NCBI RefSeq assembly: GCF_900766305.1
Contig: NZ_CAAFUZ010000082.1
Location: forward strand, 1-5,958
Origin: an uncultured Gemella sp.
Lineage (GTDB): Bacteria; Bacillota; Bacilli; Staphylococcales; Gemellaceae
Direction: 5' to 3'
DNA length: 5,958 nucleotides
The notes below the pieces were generated by a model. That model saw only the letters and a program-made list of their open reading frames with translations, searched no databases and was not told the DNA's origin. Numbering within the stretch: the first letter of the stretch is position 1; every line of letters begins with the position of its first letter. The translations under genes were made by a program, and so were the position numbers. Below are positions 1 through 5,958 of this stretch, one piece after another.

Positions 1-226
1 GGATGAACCTGTAAGTAGCTTGGATGAGAAAAATACGACGCTTATAATGGACACATTTAAAAAATTAAATATAGAAAAAGGAATAACAGTACTTATAAAT
101 CTTCACGATGTTAATCTTGCGAAAAAATATAGTACGAAGATTTTAGGATTAAAGGACGGAAAAGTTTTATTTTATAAAGATTCTGAGAAGGTGACTAAAG
201 ATGAATTTGAAGAACTTTATAATTAA
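1..226 (+). CDS. phnC: Phosphonate-type ABC transporter ATP-binding protein PhnC, C-terminal fragment
   Basis: Only the last 74 codons are in the window; the reading frame is open from base 2 and runs off the left edge, so this is a partial gene and not a short one. It begins exactly at the end of the Walker B motif and the D-loop (DEPVSSLD, local residues 1-8). The switch (H-loop) histidine follows in LINLHDVNLA (local residue 35). The phrase GITVLINLHDVNLAKKY and the following LGLKDGKVLF strand are characteristic of PhnC, the cytoplasmic ATPase that powers uptake of phosphonates or related oxyanions through PhnE. The Walker A and signature motifs lie outside the window. Its last 26 bases overlap the permease gene, which indicates translational coupling in one operon. 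The family call is firm; the true substrate (phosphonate, phosphite, phosphate ester or other) cannot be read from this fragment. Confidence 0.88.
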   Translation, partial: DEPVSSLDEKNTTLIMDTFKKLNIEKGITVLINLHDVNLAKKYSTKILGLKDGKVLFYKDSEKVTKDEFEELYN

Positions 227-1760
227 AAAATCTATAACGAAGTTAGCTACACTTACTTTTATTGTTTTGATTATTTTTATTGCATATAGCCAATATGATA
301 CAAAGACTTTTTCATTAGGATTTAAAAGGATACAGAATCTTCTTGGACGTATGTATCCTGTAGATTTTTCTATTTTACCCGAATTGAAACAACCGATTAT
401 AGAAACAATTAACATAGCTTTATTTTCATCTATATTAGCTTTATGCACAACGTTAATATTACTACCAATACTAACTAATGTACTATTTAAACTTAAGATA
501 ATTCCAAAAATATTTAGTGCGGTATTCTCTGTTTTCAGAACAATGCCATTTCTAATAATTGCTGCGATCTTAGTAAGTTTATTCAGTACTGGAGTATTTA
601 GTGGTTTTGTGAGTATATATTTAATAAATATTTTAACATCCGCTAAGCTATTGAAAGAATATGCAGAGGAAGTCGAGCTTAAACAGCTGGAGGCTATGGA
701 ATCATTAGGTGCTTCAAAATTTATTATTTATAAAAATGCGATTTTATCTAATCTTAAGCCTCAAGTTATCTCGGTATACTTTTTAACTTTGGAATCAAGT
801 ATACGTGGAGCAAGTGTTTTAGGATTAGTTGGAGCAGGTGGAATAGGTCAAAGATTATGGCAAGAGCTAAATCACTTAAGATATGATAGAGTTTCTATAA
901 TAATTATTACTCTTGTTATTTTAATCTTCGTAATTGATCTAGTAAGTTATTATTTTAGAAATTTACAAAATACCTCTCAATTAACTTTTGAAAAGTTTAT
1001 GCTTAGAAGAAATCTAGTAAAATTTGGTATTCCTGTTGTTATAGTAGGAAGTATACTATATGTTACTAATTTCATTAACATATCACAAGAAAGATTTTTC
1101 ATAGGATTAAAACAGTTAAATGTGCTAGCTAAAGGGATTATAAATCCTGATTTAGCATATGTTCCAAAAATGCTTAGCGAGCTGTTTATCAGTATTGAAA
1201 TTGCATTTAGTGCTACGATTTTTGCTGCGGTGACAGCTATATTTACATCGTATTTATCATCGGTAAATCTTTTTGGTAAATATAAAGCATTAGGTGTAAA
1301 AGTTTTTATCAATATTTTAAGAACATTTCCACCTATAATAGTGGCATTAATATTCTTTAGAGGATTTGGGCCTGGTGCAATTAGTAGTTTCTTTGCATTA
1401 TATATTTATACAGTTGGTGTTATGACAAAAATGTATAATGAGGTATTAGAAGGGATTAATAACAATGTATTACTAATGACAAAAAGTCTAGGACTTGGAA
1501 GTTTTATTAGTTATGTTAAAATAATATTTAATGGATACTTCCCAGAATTCGTTACTATAGTTTTATATAGATTTGAATCAAATATCAAAAATTCAACTAT
1601 TTTAGGTATGGTTGGTGCAGGTGGTATTGGACATTTGCTTGTAAATAATATAGAATATAGAAATTGGAATAGAATTTCAACATTATTAATTGGTTTATCG
1701 TTATCGATAATTATTATAGAAAATATCTCATACTTTATTAGAATGAGAGTAAAAAAATAA
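201..1760 (+). CDS. phnE: Fused two-domain phosphonate-type ABC transporter permease PhnE
   Basis: Membrane permease partnering PhnC. At 519 residues it is about twice the usual single PhnE (about 260-280), and it consists of two homologous halves. Matching landmarks are FRTMPFLIIA (112-121) and LRTFPPIIVA (373-382), then LGLVGAGGIG (207-216) and LGMVGAGGIG (468-477), each pair exactly 261 residues apart. Each half has its own leading hydrophobic helix (about 15-30 and 273-290), several further hydrophobic segments, and an EAA-type coupling loop that contacts the ATPase (EAMESLGASKF, 164-174; MTKSLGLGSFI, 426-436). The second loop lacks the Glu-Ala pair. The ATG at 201 is preceded by AGAAGGTGA (185-193), a reasonable ribosome site, and overlaps phnC by 26 bases. 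A single chain could supply both membrane halves of the transporter. No binding protein (PhnD) is visible; it is presumably upstream. The substrate is inferred from family only. Confidence 0.88.
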   Translation: MNLKNFIIKKSITKLATLTFIVLIIFIAYSQYDTKTFSLGFKRIQNLLGRMYPVDFSILPELKQPIIETINIALFSSILALCTTLILLPILTNVLFKLKIIPKIFSAVFSVFRTMPFLIIAAILVSLFSTGVFSGFVSIYLINILTSAKLLKEYAEEVELKQLEAMESLGASKFIIYKNAILSNLKPQVISVYFLTLESSIRGASVLGLVGAGGIGQRLWQELNHLRYDRVSIIIITLVILIFVIDLVSYYFRNLQNTSQLTFEKFMLRRNLVKFGIPVVIVGSILYVTNFINISQERFFIGLKQLNVLAKGIINPDLAYVPKMLSELFISIEIAFSATIFAAVTAIFTSYLSSVNLFGKYKALGVKVFINILRTFPPIIVALIFFRGFGPGAISSFFALYIYTVGVMTKMYNEVLEGINNNVLLMTKSLGLGSFISYVKIIFNGYFPEFVTIVLYRFESNIKNSTILGMVGAGGIGHLLVNNIEYRNWNRISTLLIGLSLSIIIIENISYFIRMRVKK

Positions 1761-1791
1761 TTAAAGAAAATATTAAAACAAGGAGAAATAG

Positions 1792-2301
1792 ATGCGTCTA
1801 AAAGTAGGAAAAATTGTTAATACTCATTCTTTAAAAGGAGAGGTGAAAGTAATTTCATCAACTGACTTTGAAGAACAACGTTTTAAAAAGGGTAGTGAAT
1901 TATTAATAACTAGAGGAACTCAAGTTGTTAAAGAAGTAGTAGTAGAAAGCTACAGAACACATAAAAATAATCTTCTAGTAAAATTCGTAGGAATTGATAC
2001 AATTGAAGAAGCAGAAAAATTTAAAAATCTACAAATCAAAATCGATTCTGATAATATAGGAGAACTTGAAGAAAATGAGTTCTATTTCCATGAGATTATC
2101 GGATGCGAGGTATTTGACGAAAATAGCAAATCACTAGGTGAGGTAGTTGAGATCCTTACACCTGGTGCAAATGATGTATGGGTAATAAAAGCAGAAAATG
2201 GTAAAGAAATTTTAATACCTTACATTGAAGATGTTGTTAAAAAAATAGATGTTGCTAATAAAAGAATTTATATCGAAGTTATGGAAGGGTTAATTGACTA
2301 A
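1792..2301 (+). CDS. rimM: Ribosome maturation factor RimM
   Basis: Binds ribosomal protein S19 and assists maturation of the 30S head during 16S rRNA processing. The 169-residue length is normal. The N-terminal RimM barrel shows [16 protein letters not shown] (5-20) and [11 protein letters not shown] (24-34), followed by a helix-rich linker with EEAE (72-75). The C-terminal PRC-barrel shows FYFHEIIG (97-104), the very conserved PGANDVW (124-130) and [10 protein letters not shown] (141-150), ending in the usual MEGLID. One small departure is Ser13 in THSLKG, where many family members have Gly. The start is well fixed: AAGGAG at 1780-1785 lies six bases before the ATG. The gene begins 31 bases after phnE with no terminator between, so read-through from the transporter operon is possible. 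It overlaps trmD by one base. I found no convincing promoter of its own. Confidence 0.96.
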   Translation: MRLKVGKIVNTHSLKGEVKVISSTDFEEQRFKKGSELLITRGTQVVKEVVVESYRTHKNNLLVKFVGIDTIEEAEKFKNLQIKIDSDNIGELEENEFYFHEIIGCEVFDENSKSLGEVVEILTPGANDVWVIKAENGKEILIPYIEDVVKKIDVANKRIYIEVMEGLID

Positions 2302-3032
2302 TGAAGATTGATATATTAACGCTGTTTCCAGATATGTTTGATTCATTAAATCATTCAATCTTAGGAAAAGCAAAAGATAATAAGTTATTGGATATAAATA
2401 TAGTCGATTATCGTAAATTTTCTGGAAATAAACATAACCAAGTAGATGATTATCCATTCGGTGGAGGTCAGGGGATGGTATTAAAACCAGAACCGATATT
2501 TAATGCTGTTGAAAGTTTAGATAAAACTGATAAAACACGAATAATTTTACTGTGTCCACAAGGTGAAAGATTTAGTCAGAAAAAAGCAGAAGAACTTTCT
2601 GAAGAAGAACACCTGATTTTCATCTGTGGTCACTATGAAGGTTATGATGAAAGAATTAGAGAGTACCTAGTAACAGATGAATTATCGATTGGTGATTTCA
2701 TTTTAACAGGTGGAGAGTTTGCTGCTATGACAATGGTCGATAGTATAGCACGTCTTGTTCCTGATGTTCTAGGAAAGGAAGAATCTCACAAGGATGATTC
2801 ATTCTCGACTGGGTTACTAGAATATCCTCAATATACACGACCAAAGGACTATAAGGGAATGGTAGTTCCTGATGTGTTGACAAGTGGTCATCACAAAAAT
2901 ATAGAAACTTACAGAAAAAAAGAAAGTCTACGAAGAACGTTGACAAGACGACCAGATTTACTGGAAAACTATGAGTTAAGTAAAGAAGAATCCAAATTAC
3001 TTGATGAAATAAAAAAAGAATTAAAAAATTAA
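2301..3032 (+). CDS. trmD: tRNA (guanine-N1)-methyltransferase TrmD
   Basis: SAM-dependent SPOUT-class enzyme that methylates G37 of tRNAs reading codons such as CUN, CCN and CGG, preventing +1 frameshifting. It acts as a knotted homodimer in the cytoplasm. The 243-residue length is typical. Diagnostic motifs appear in order: [10 protein letters not shown] (1-10), [18 protein letters not shown] (48-65), LCPQGERF (84-91), [10 protein letters not shown] (110-119), [12 protein letters not shown] (128-139), the Asp of [16 protein letters not shown] (166-181; Asp166 corresponds to the catalytic aspartate) and [16 protein letters not shown] (195-210), then RRPDLL (216-221). The Tyr in ETYR replaces the common Trp. 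Its ATG shares one base with the rimM stop (TAATG), implying coupled translation. A weak purine stretch GGAAGGG (2283-2289) sits 11 bases upstream. Usually trmD is followed by rplS; here an S1 gene follows after an 81-base gap with no terminator. Confidence 0.98.
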   Translation: MKIDILTLFPDMFDSLNHSILGKAKDNKLLDINIVDYRKFSGNKHNQVDDYPFGGGQGMVLKPEPIFNAVESLDKTDKTRIILLCPQGERFSQKKAEELSEEEHLIFICGHYEGYDERIREYLVTDELSIGDFILTGGEFAAMTMVDSIARLVPDVLGKEESHKDDSFSTGLLEYPQYTRPKDYKGMVVPDVLTSGHHKNIETYRKKESLRRTLTRRPDLLENYELSKEESKLLDEIKKELKN

Positions 3033-3042
3033 CATAAAATAA

Positions 3043-3071
3043 ATGACATAACTGTATTTTTGATGTATAAT
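3043..3071 (+). promoter_or_regulatory. Sigma-A-type promoter of the S1 gene
   Basis: ATGACA at 3043-3048 (one mismatch to TTGACA) is followed by a 17-base spacer and a perfect TATAAT at 3066-3071. Transcription would begin near 3078, giving a leader of about 36 bases before the S1 start. It lies in the AT-rich gap after trmD, so S1 can be transcribed independently of rimM-trmD. The match is seen directly; activity is inferred. Confidence 0.75.
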
Positions 3072-3097
3072 ATTAATATAGTATGTATTGTAAGCAC

Positions 3098-3103
3098 AGG
3101 AGG
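3098..3103 (+). promoter_or_regulatory. Ribosome binding site fixing the S1 start
   Basis: AGGAGG, a perfect anti-16S match, stands ten bases before the ATG at 3114. An in-frame ATG exists at 3060 but lies upstream of the promoter's -10 hexamer and would not be in the mRNA, so 3114 is the start to use. Confidence 0.85.
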
Positions 3104-3113
3104 ATTAGAAGTA

Positions 3114-4322
3114 ATGACAACTTCATTTGAGGAATTATTAAATAGCTCAGAAATGCTGAAAAAAGGAGATAAAGTAACTGGTACAGTATCTAAAATCGAT
3201 AACGATAAAGTTTACGTTGATGTAGCAGGAGCACAATATGACTGCGTAATTTTACGTAACCAAATCACAAGAAAACCATTCGAAAACATTGAAGACGTAT
3301 TATCAGTTGGTGACGAAGTGGAAGCTCAAGTAACAGGAATTAGAGCTGATCGTGAAAAAAGATCAGAAGATGTACCTGGTGTAATCTACTTATCACACAA
3401 AATTTTAGAAAATGCTGAATATAAAAAATTAATGGAATTATCATGGACTGGAATTATTGAAAAATTCGAAAACGGAGAATTAATTCAAGCAACAGTTTCT
3501 GGACAAACTAAAGGTGGATTATTAGCTGACGTAGAAGGATTACGTGCGTTCATTCCAGGTTCATATATTGACACTAAATTCAGAAAAGACTTATCTAAAT
3601 TTGTAGGAAATGAATACACATTCAAAATCGAAGAAGTAGATAAATCTAAAAATAAAATTATTTTAAACAGACGCGTAATCTTAGAAGAAGAAAAAGCTAA
3701 AAAATTAGCTGAAGTTTATGGAAATATTAATGAAGGTGATGTTATCGAAGGTAAAGTTAGTCGTATCACAGACTTTGGAGCGTTCGTTAACATTGGTGAA
3801 GTTGATGGACTATTACATATCTCAGAAATTTCTCACGCTCGTGTAGAAAAAGTTTCAGATGTGCTTTCAGTTGGAGATACTGTAAAAGTTGCAGTTATCG
3901 CTGTAGATAAAGAAAATGAAAAAGTTTCACTTTCAGCTAAATCTTTATTACCAACACAATGGGAAGTAGCTCGTGCTACAATTAAAGCTGGAGATGTATT
4001 AGAAGGTGTTGTTCGTAACACAACTGCATTTGGAGCATTCGTAGAAGTATTACCAGATGTAGAAGGATTAGTTCACATTTCTCAAATTTCTCACGATAGA
4101 GTTACAAACGTAGAAGACGTTCTTAAAAAAGGTGATAAAGTAAATGTAAAAGTTTTAGAATTTGATTTCGAAAACGAAAGACTTTCTTTATCAATCAAAG
4201 AACTTTTAGAAAAACCAGTTAAAGAAGAAGTTAAGGAAGAAGCTGAATATGATACTTCTTACTTAAAAGATGAAGATACTTCATTCAATCTAGGGGACAA
4301 ATTTAAAGATATCGAACTTTAA
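3114..4322 (+). CDS. rpsA: 30S ribosomal protein S1 homologue (four S1 domains, RpsA/YpfD type)
   Basis: RNA-binding protein of the bacterial S1 family, of 402 residues, close to the short form in Firmicutes (about 380-400) and shorter than the six-domain proteobacterial S1 (about 550). Four S1 repeats are visible: 1 at about 16-97 (KGDKVTGTVSKI; divergent, with an insertion around EKRSEDVPG), 2 at about 108-189 (divergent, GLRAFIPGSYID), 3 at about 206-276 (FGAFVNIGEVDGLLHISEIS) and 4 at about 290-363 (FGAFVEVLPDVEGLVHISQIS). Repeats 3 and 4 are the canonical RNA-binding type. The C-terminus (about 367-402) is an acidic, Lys/Glu-rich tail outside any domain. The protein probably helps mRNA engage the 30S subunit, but in Firmicutes this family is less central than in Escherichia coli, so the ribosomal role is by family. 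It has its own promoter and terminator. Placement just before der recalls ypfD near der in Bacillus. Confidence 0.93.
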   Translation: MTTSFEELLNSSEMLKKGDKVTGTVSKIDNDKVYVDVAGAQYDCVILRNQITRKPFENIEDVLSVGDEVEAQVTGIRADREKRSEDVPGVIYLSHKILENAEYKKLMELSWTGIIEKFENGELIQATVSGQTKGGLLADVEGLRAFIPGSYIDTKFRKDLSKFVGNEYTFKIEEVDKSKNKIILNRRVILEEEKAKKLAEVYGNINEGDVIEGKVSRITDFGAFVNIGEVDGLLHISEISHARVEKVSDVLSVGDTVKVAVIAVDKENEKVSLSAKSLLPTQWEVARATIKAGDVLEGVVRNTTAFGAFVEVLPDVEGLVHISQISHDRVTNVEDVLKKGDKVNVKVLEFDFENERLSLSIKELLEKPVKEEVKEEAEYDTSYLKDEDTSFNLGDKFKDIEL

Positions 4323-4341
4323 TTTGAAAAAATAAAGAAAT

Positions 4342-4380
4342 AAAGGCAGTAGATAAGCTTGTCTATTGCTTTTATTTTTT
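4342..4380 (+). terminator. Rho-independent terminator of the S1 gene
   Basis: The arms GCAGTAGAT (4346-4354) and GTCTATTGC (4361-4369) pair over nine bases with two G-U wobbles around a six-base AAGCTT loop. Flanking AAAG/TTTT extends the stem to 13 pairs, and TTTTATTTTTT follows. It starts 19 bases after the S1 stop, separating that gene from der. Confidence 0.88.
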
Positions 4381-4401
4381 AGGTAGAAATGAATAGTGAA
4401 G

Positions 4402-4429
4402 TTTAGTTGAAATATAGTTTTTAACTAAA
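4402..4429 (+). repeat. Inverted repeat in the der leader (11-bp stem)
   Basis: TTTAGTTGAAA (4402-4412) pairs with TTTTAACTAAA (4419-4429), with one G-U pair and the six-base loop TATAGT. No T run follows, so it is not an intrinsic terminator. It could be a leader RNA hairpin or, as DNA, a dyad near the der promoter. Being AT-only apart from a few bases, it may also be chance. Confidence 0.45.
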
Positions 4430-4433
4430 GAAC

Positions 4434-4450
4434 TTTGCTATTTTAGCAAA
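4434..4450 (+). promoter_or_regulatory. Perfect palindrome with possible extended -10 for der
   Basis: TTTGCTA (4434-4440) and TAGCAAA (4444-4450) form a perfect seven-base dyad around TTT. The sequence TGCTATTTT at 4436-4444 also fits an extended -10 (TGn plus TATTTT), without a good -35 element. If used, transcription would begin near 4450, giving a leader of about 28 bases. A dyad over a -10 could be an operator; both roles are inference. Because the S1 terminator lies upstream, der needs some promoter within 4381-4460. Confidence 0.35.
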
Positions 4451-4478
4451 AAATATTTAAAGATATGGAGGTAAAAAC

Positions 4479-5786
4479 ATGGCAAAACCAACAGTTGCAA
4501 TAATAGGTAGACCAAACGTCGGTAAATCTACAATTTTCAATAAAATAATTGGTGATAGATTATCTATTGTAGAAGACGTGGCAGGTGTTACTCGTGATAG
4601 AATATACTCAAAAGCAGAATGGTTAAATTACTCATTCTTTATGATAGATACTGGAGGAATTGAATTAGAAGATACTCCTTTCCAAAAACAAATCAGAGCA
4701 CAAGCTGAACTAGCAATCGACGAAGCAGATGTTATTATTTTCTTAACAAATGGTCGTGATGGAGTAACTAGTGATGATGAAGAAGTTGCTAGATTACTTT
4801 ATAAAACTGATAAACCAGTTGTACTTGCAGTAAACAAAATTGATAACTTTGATATGAATCATATGATTTATGATTTTTATTCATTAGGATTTGGAGATCC
4901 ATTCCCAATTTCTGGATCTCATGGACTAGGTATCGGTGATTTACTTGATGAAGTTTGTAAAAACTTTAAAGTACTAGAAGAAGAGGAAGAAGATGACAAA
5001 ATTAGATTCTCTCTTATCGGTCGTCCTAATGTTGGTAAATCTAGTTTAATTAATACGATTTTAGGTGAAGAACGTGTTATTGCATCTGATATCGCAGGTA
5101 CTACACGTGATGCAATCGATACTGATTTCAAACACAATGGTGATGAATATGTAGTAATTGACACTGCTGGTATCAGAAAACGTGGTAAAGTATATGAAAG
5201 CTGTGAAAAGTATTCAGTACTTCGTTCTCTTAAAGCTATTGAACGTTCAGATGTCGTCTTAGTTGTTCTTAATGCTGAGGAAGGTATTATTGAACAAGAC
5301 AAGAAAGTTGCAGGATATGCACACGAATCTGGAAAAGGTGTAATCATCGTTGTTAACAAATGGGATGCAATTGCTAAAGATGATAAGACTATGAAAGAAT
5401 TCGATGAAAAAATTCGTGATAGTTTTGCTTACTTAGATTATGCTAAAATTATCTATGTTTCAGCAAAAACAAAACAACGTGTATTTAACATCTTCCCATT
5501 AATTAAAGAATCATATGAAAATAGACAACGTCGTATTCAAAGTTCAACACTTAATGAAATCGTTGTGGATGCTGTTTCTATGAACCCAACACCACAAGAT
5601 AAAGGTAAGAGACTTAATATTTTCTATGCATCACAAGTTGCTATTAATCCACCGACATTTGTGTTCTTCGTGAATTATCCAGAACTTATGCACTTCTCTT
5701 ATGAGAGATTTTTAGAAAATAGAATCCGTGATTCTTTCAATTTTGAAGGAACACCGATTAAACTAATAGCGAGACAAAGAAACTAA
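4479..5786 (+). CDS. der: Ribosome-associated GTPase Der (EngA)
   Basis: Essential GTPase that binds the 50S subunit late in its assembly. The 435-residue length is typical. It has the family-defining tandem G domains and a C-terminal KH-like domain. G domain 1: P-loop GRPNVGKS (10-17), switch Thr38 in GVTRDR (36-41), DTGG (58-61 region, after MI), NKID (119-122) and SGSHG (145-149). An acidic linker LEEEEEDD (166-173) follows. G domain 2: GRPNVGKS (181-188), Thr209 in GTTRD, DTAG (228-231), NKWD (293-296) and SAK (328-330). The KH-like domain covers about 350-435, with [19 protein letters not shown] (369-387) and the closing [14 protein letters not shown]. Every nucleotide-binding motif is intact, so the protein should be active. 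GGAGG at 4467-4471 lies seven bases before the ATG. It appears to be a single-gene unit between two terminators. Confidence 0.98.
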   Translation: MAKPTVAIIGRPNVGKSTIFNKIIGDRLSIVEDVAGVTRDRIYSKAEWLNYSFFMIDTGGIELEDTPFQKQIRAQAELAIDEADVIIFLTNGRDGVTSDDEEVARLLYKTDKPVVLAVNKIDNFDMNHMIYDFYSLGFGDPFPISGSHGLGIGDLLDEVCKNFKVLEEEEEDDKIRFSLIGRPNVGKSSLINTILGEERVIASDIAGTTRDAIDTDFKHNGDEYVVIDTAGIRKRGKVYESCEKYSVLRSLKAIERSDVVLVVLNAEEGIIEQDKKVAGYAHESGKGVIIVVNKWDAIAKDDKTMKEFDEKIRDSFAYLDYAKIIYVSAKTKQRVFNIFPLIKESYENRQRRIQSSTLNEIVVDAVSMNPTPQDKGKRLNIFYASQVAINPPTFVFFVNYPELMHFSYERFLENRIRDSFNFEGTPIKLIARQRN

Positions 5787-5807
5787 TAGTTTAGAATATA
5801 AATTTAT

Positions 5808-5850
5808 AGTACGATCTAGAAGTAAGTTAACTTTTGGATCGTATTTTTTT
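5808..5850 (+). terminator. Rho-independent terminator of der
   Basis: A 14-pair uninterrupted stem (5810-5823 with 5830-5843, two G-U wobbles) carries the arm ends TACGATC and GATCGTA, with loop AAGTTA and seven T residues at 5844-5850. It lies 21 bases after the der stop codon and is a strong one-way signal on the + strand. Confidence 0.93.
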
Positions 5851-5851
5851 A

Positions 5852-5958
5852 GGCTCTTTGTCAAATTCGGGGCATGGAGAAAAACAGGAAATGAAATCTA
5901 GGCAGCATTTTGCTGCTTAGATTTTTTCTTGTTTTCTTTAAGCTTAATATTATTTTTA
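5852..5958. mobile_element. Probable terminus of an ISL3-type insertion sequence (partial)
   Basis: Immediately after the T run of the der terminator the sequence switches to GGCTCTTTGTCAAATTCGGG (5852-5871), which is locally more G+C-rich. From memory, GGCTCTTTGTCAA-like ends are typical of the terminal inverted repeats of ISL3-family elements in Firmicutes. No transposase is in the window and the opposite end lies beyond it, so the assignment rests on this one end. If correct, the eight bases before it (TTTTTTTA, 5844-5851) would be the expected target duplication. The rest of the tail, to 5958, holds a hairpin (listed separately) and AT-rich sequence with no credible ORF. It could instead be a short non-autonomous derivative or unrelated intergenic DNA. 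Confidence 0.42.
5894..5927 (+). terminator. Second hairpin terminator, just inside the candidate IS end
   Basis: AAATCTAGGCAGCA (5894-5907) pairs with TGCTGCTTAGATTT (5911-5924): 14 pairs, one G-U, and a TTT loop. The stem runs into six T residues (5922-5927) and further T-rich sequence. The stem has a G+C-rich core next to the loop. It would stop rightward transcription that escaped the der terminator, and so would insulate an element beginning at 5852. On the - strand the trailing run is poorer (TTTCATTT), so termination there would be weaker. Confidence 0.75.

Noticed and set aside
20..226. A 68-residue protein starting at TTG 20
   Set aside because: The frame is open to the left edge and the preceding residues complete the Walker B/D-loop DEPVSSLD of PhnC; the TTG is an internal Leu codon.
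1627..1654. Possible promoter TTGGAC-16-TATAGA inside the 3' end of phnE for rimM
   Set aside because: It lies over the conserved GAGGIG coding region in very AT-rich DNA, with a short spacer and two imperfect hexamers; such matches are expected by chance.
3060..3113. N-terminal extension of S1 from ATG 3060
   Set aside because: It includes the -10 hexamer and the AGGAGG ribosome site, has no RBS of its own, and its residues do not resemble S1.
4919..5359. 146-codon open frame on the - strand inside der
   Set aside because: It is opposite the conserved second G domain, is rich in low-complexity Ser/Pro, and has no recognisable motif; it is a shadow of der's codon pattern. The other - strand frames (167-448, 977-1312, 2725-2946, 3833-4021) are rejected on the same grounds.
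5874..5920. Short leader peptides (MEKNRK or MKSRQHFAA) before the 5894-5927 hairpin, as in an attenuator
   Set aside because: There is no ribosome site of quality, no run of regulatory codons and no downstream gene in view; the second frame simply reads through the hairpin stem.
1..5958. CRISPR array, tRNA or rRNA gene, toxin-antitoxin or defence module
   Set aside because: No spaced direct repeats, no cloverleaf-like segment, and nearly all the sequence is accounted for by six recognised housekeeping or transport genes.

Overview
The window is AT-rich (roughly one third G+C by eye) with AGGAGG-type ribosome binding sites, single-base and 26-base gene overlaps, intrinsic terminators with long T runs, a four-domain S1 protein and a two-GTPase Der. 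This fits a low-GC member of the Bacillota. The divergence from Bacillus and Staphylococcus gene order, together with the short 4-domain S1, makes a Gemella-like organism my best guess, but the genus is an inference and not shown by the sequence. All protein genes are on the + strand.

Layout. (1) 1-1760: the 3' end of a phosphonate-type ABC transporter operon, with the tail of the ATPase PhnC overlapping a double-length permease PhnE in which two permease units are fused. (2) 1792-3032: rimM and trmD, 16S rRNA maturation and tRNA m1G37 methylation, overlapping by one base. Neither rpsP nor rplS, the usual companions of this pair, adjoins them. (3) 3043-4380: a transcription unit for a ribosomal protein S1 homologue, with a near-consensus sigma-A promoter (ATGACA, 17 bp, TATAAT), a strong RBS and an intrinsic terminator. 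(4) 4381-5850: an approximately 100-bp leader holding two inverted repeats, then der (engA), the 50S-assembly GTPase, closed by a 14-bp-stem terminator. (5) 5851-5958: a non-coding tail beginning with GGCTCTTTGTCAA right after that terminator. It looks like the terminal repeat of an ISL3-type insertion sequence and has its own hairpin terminator just inside.

Functionally, rimM, trmD, rpsA and der are all translation or ribosome-assembly genes, so the middle of the window is a ribosome-biogenesis block placed between a transport operon and a probable mobile element. No CRISPR array, RNA gene, toxin-antitoxin pair or defence system is visible. The unusual points are the fused PhnE, the gene neighbourhood, the structured der leader and the candidate IS end; I see no wholly new system.
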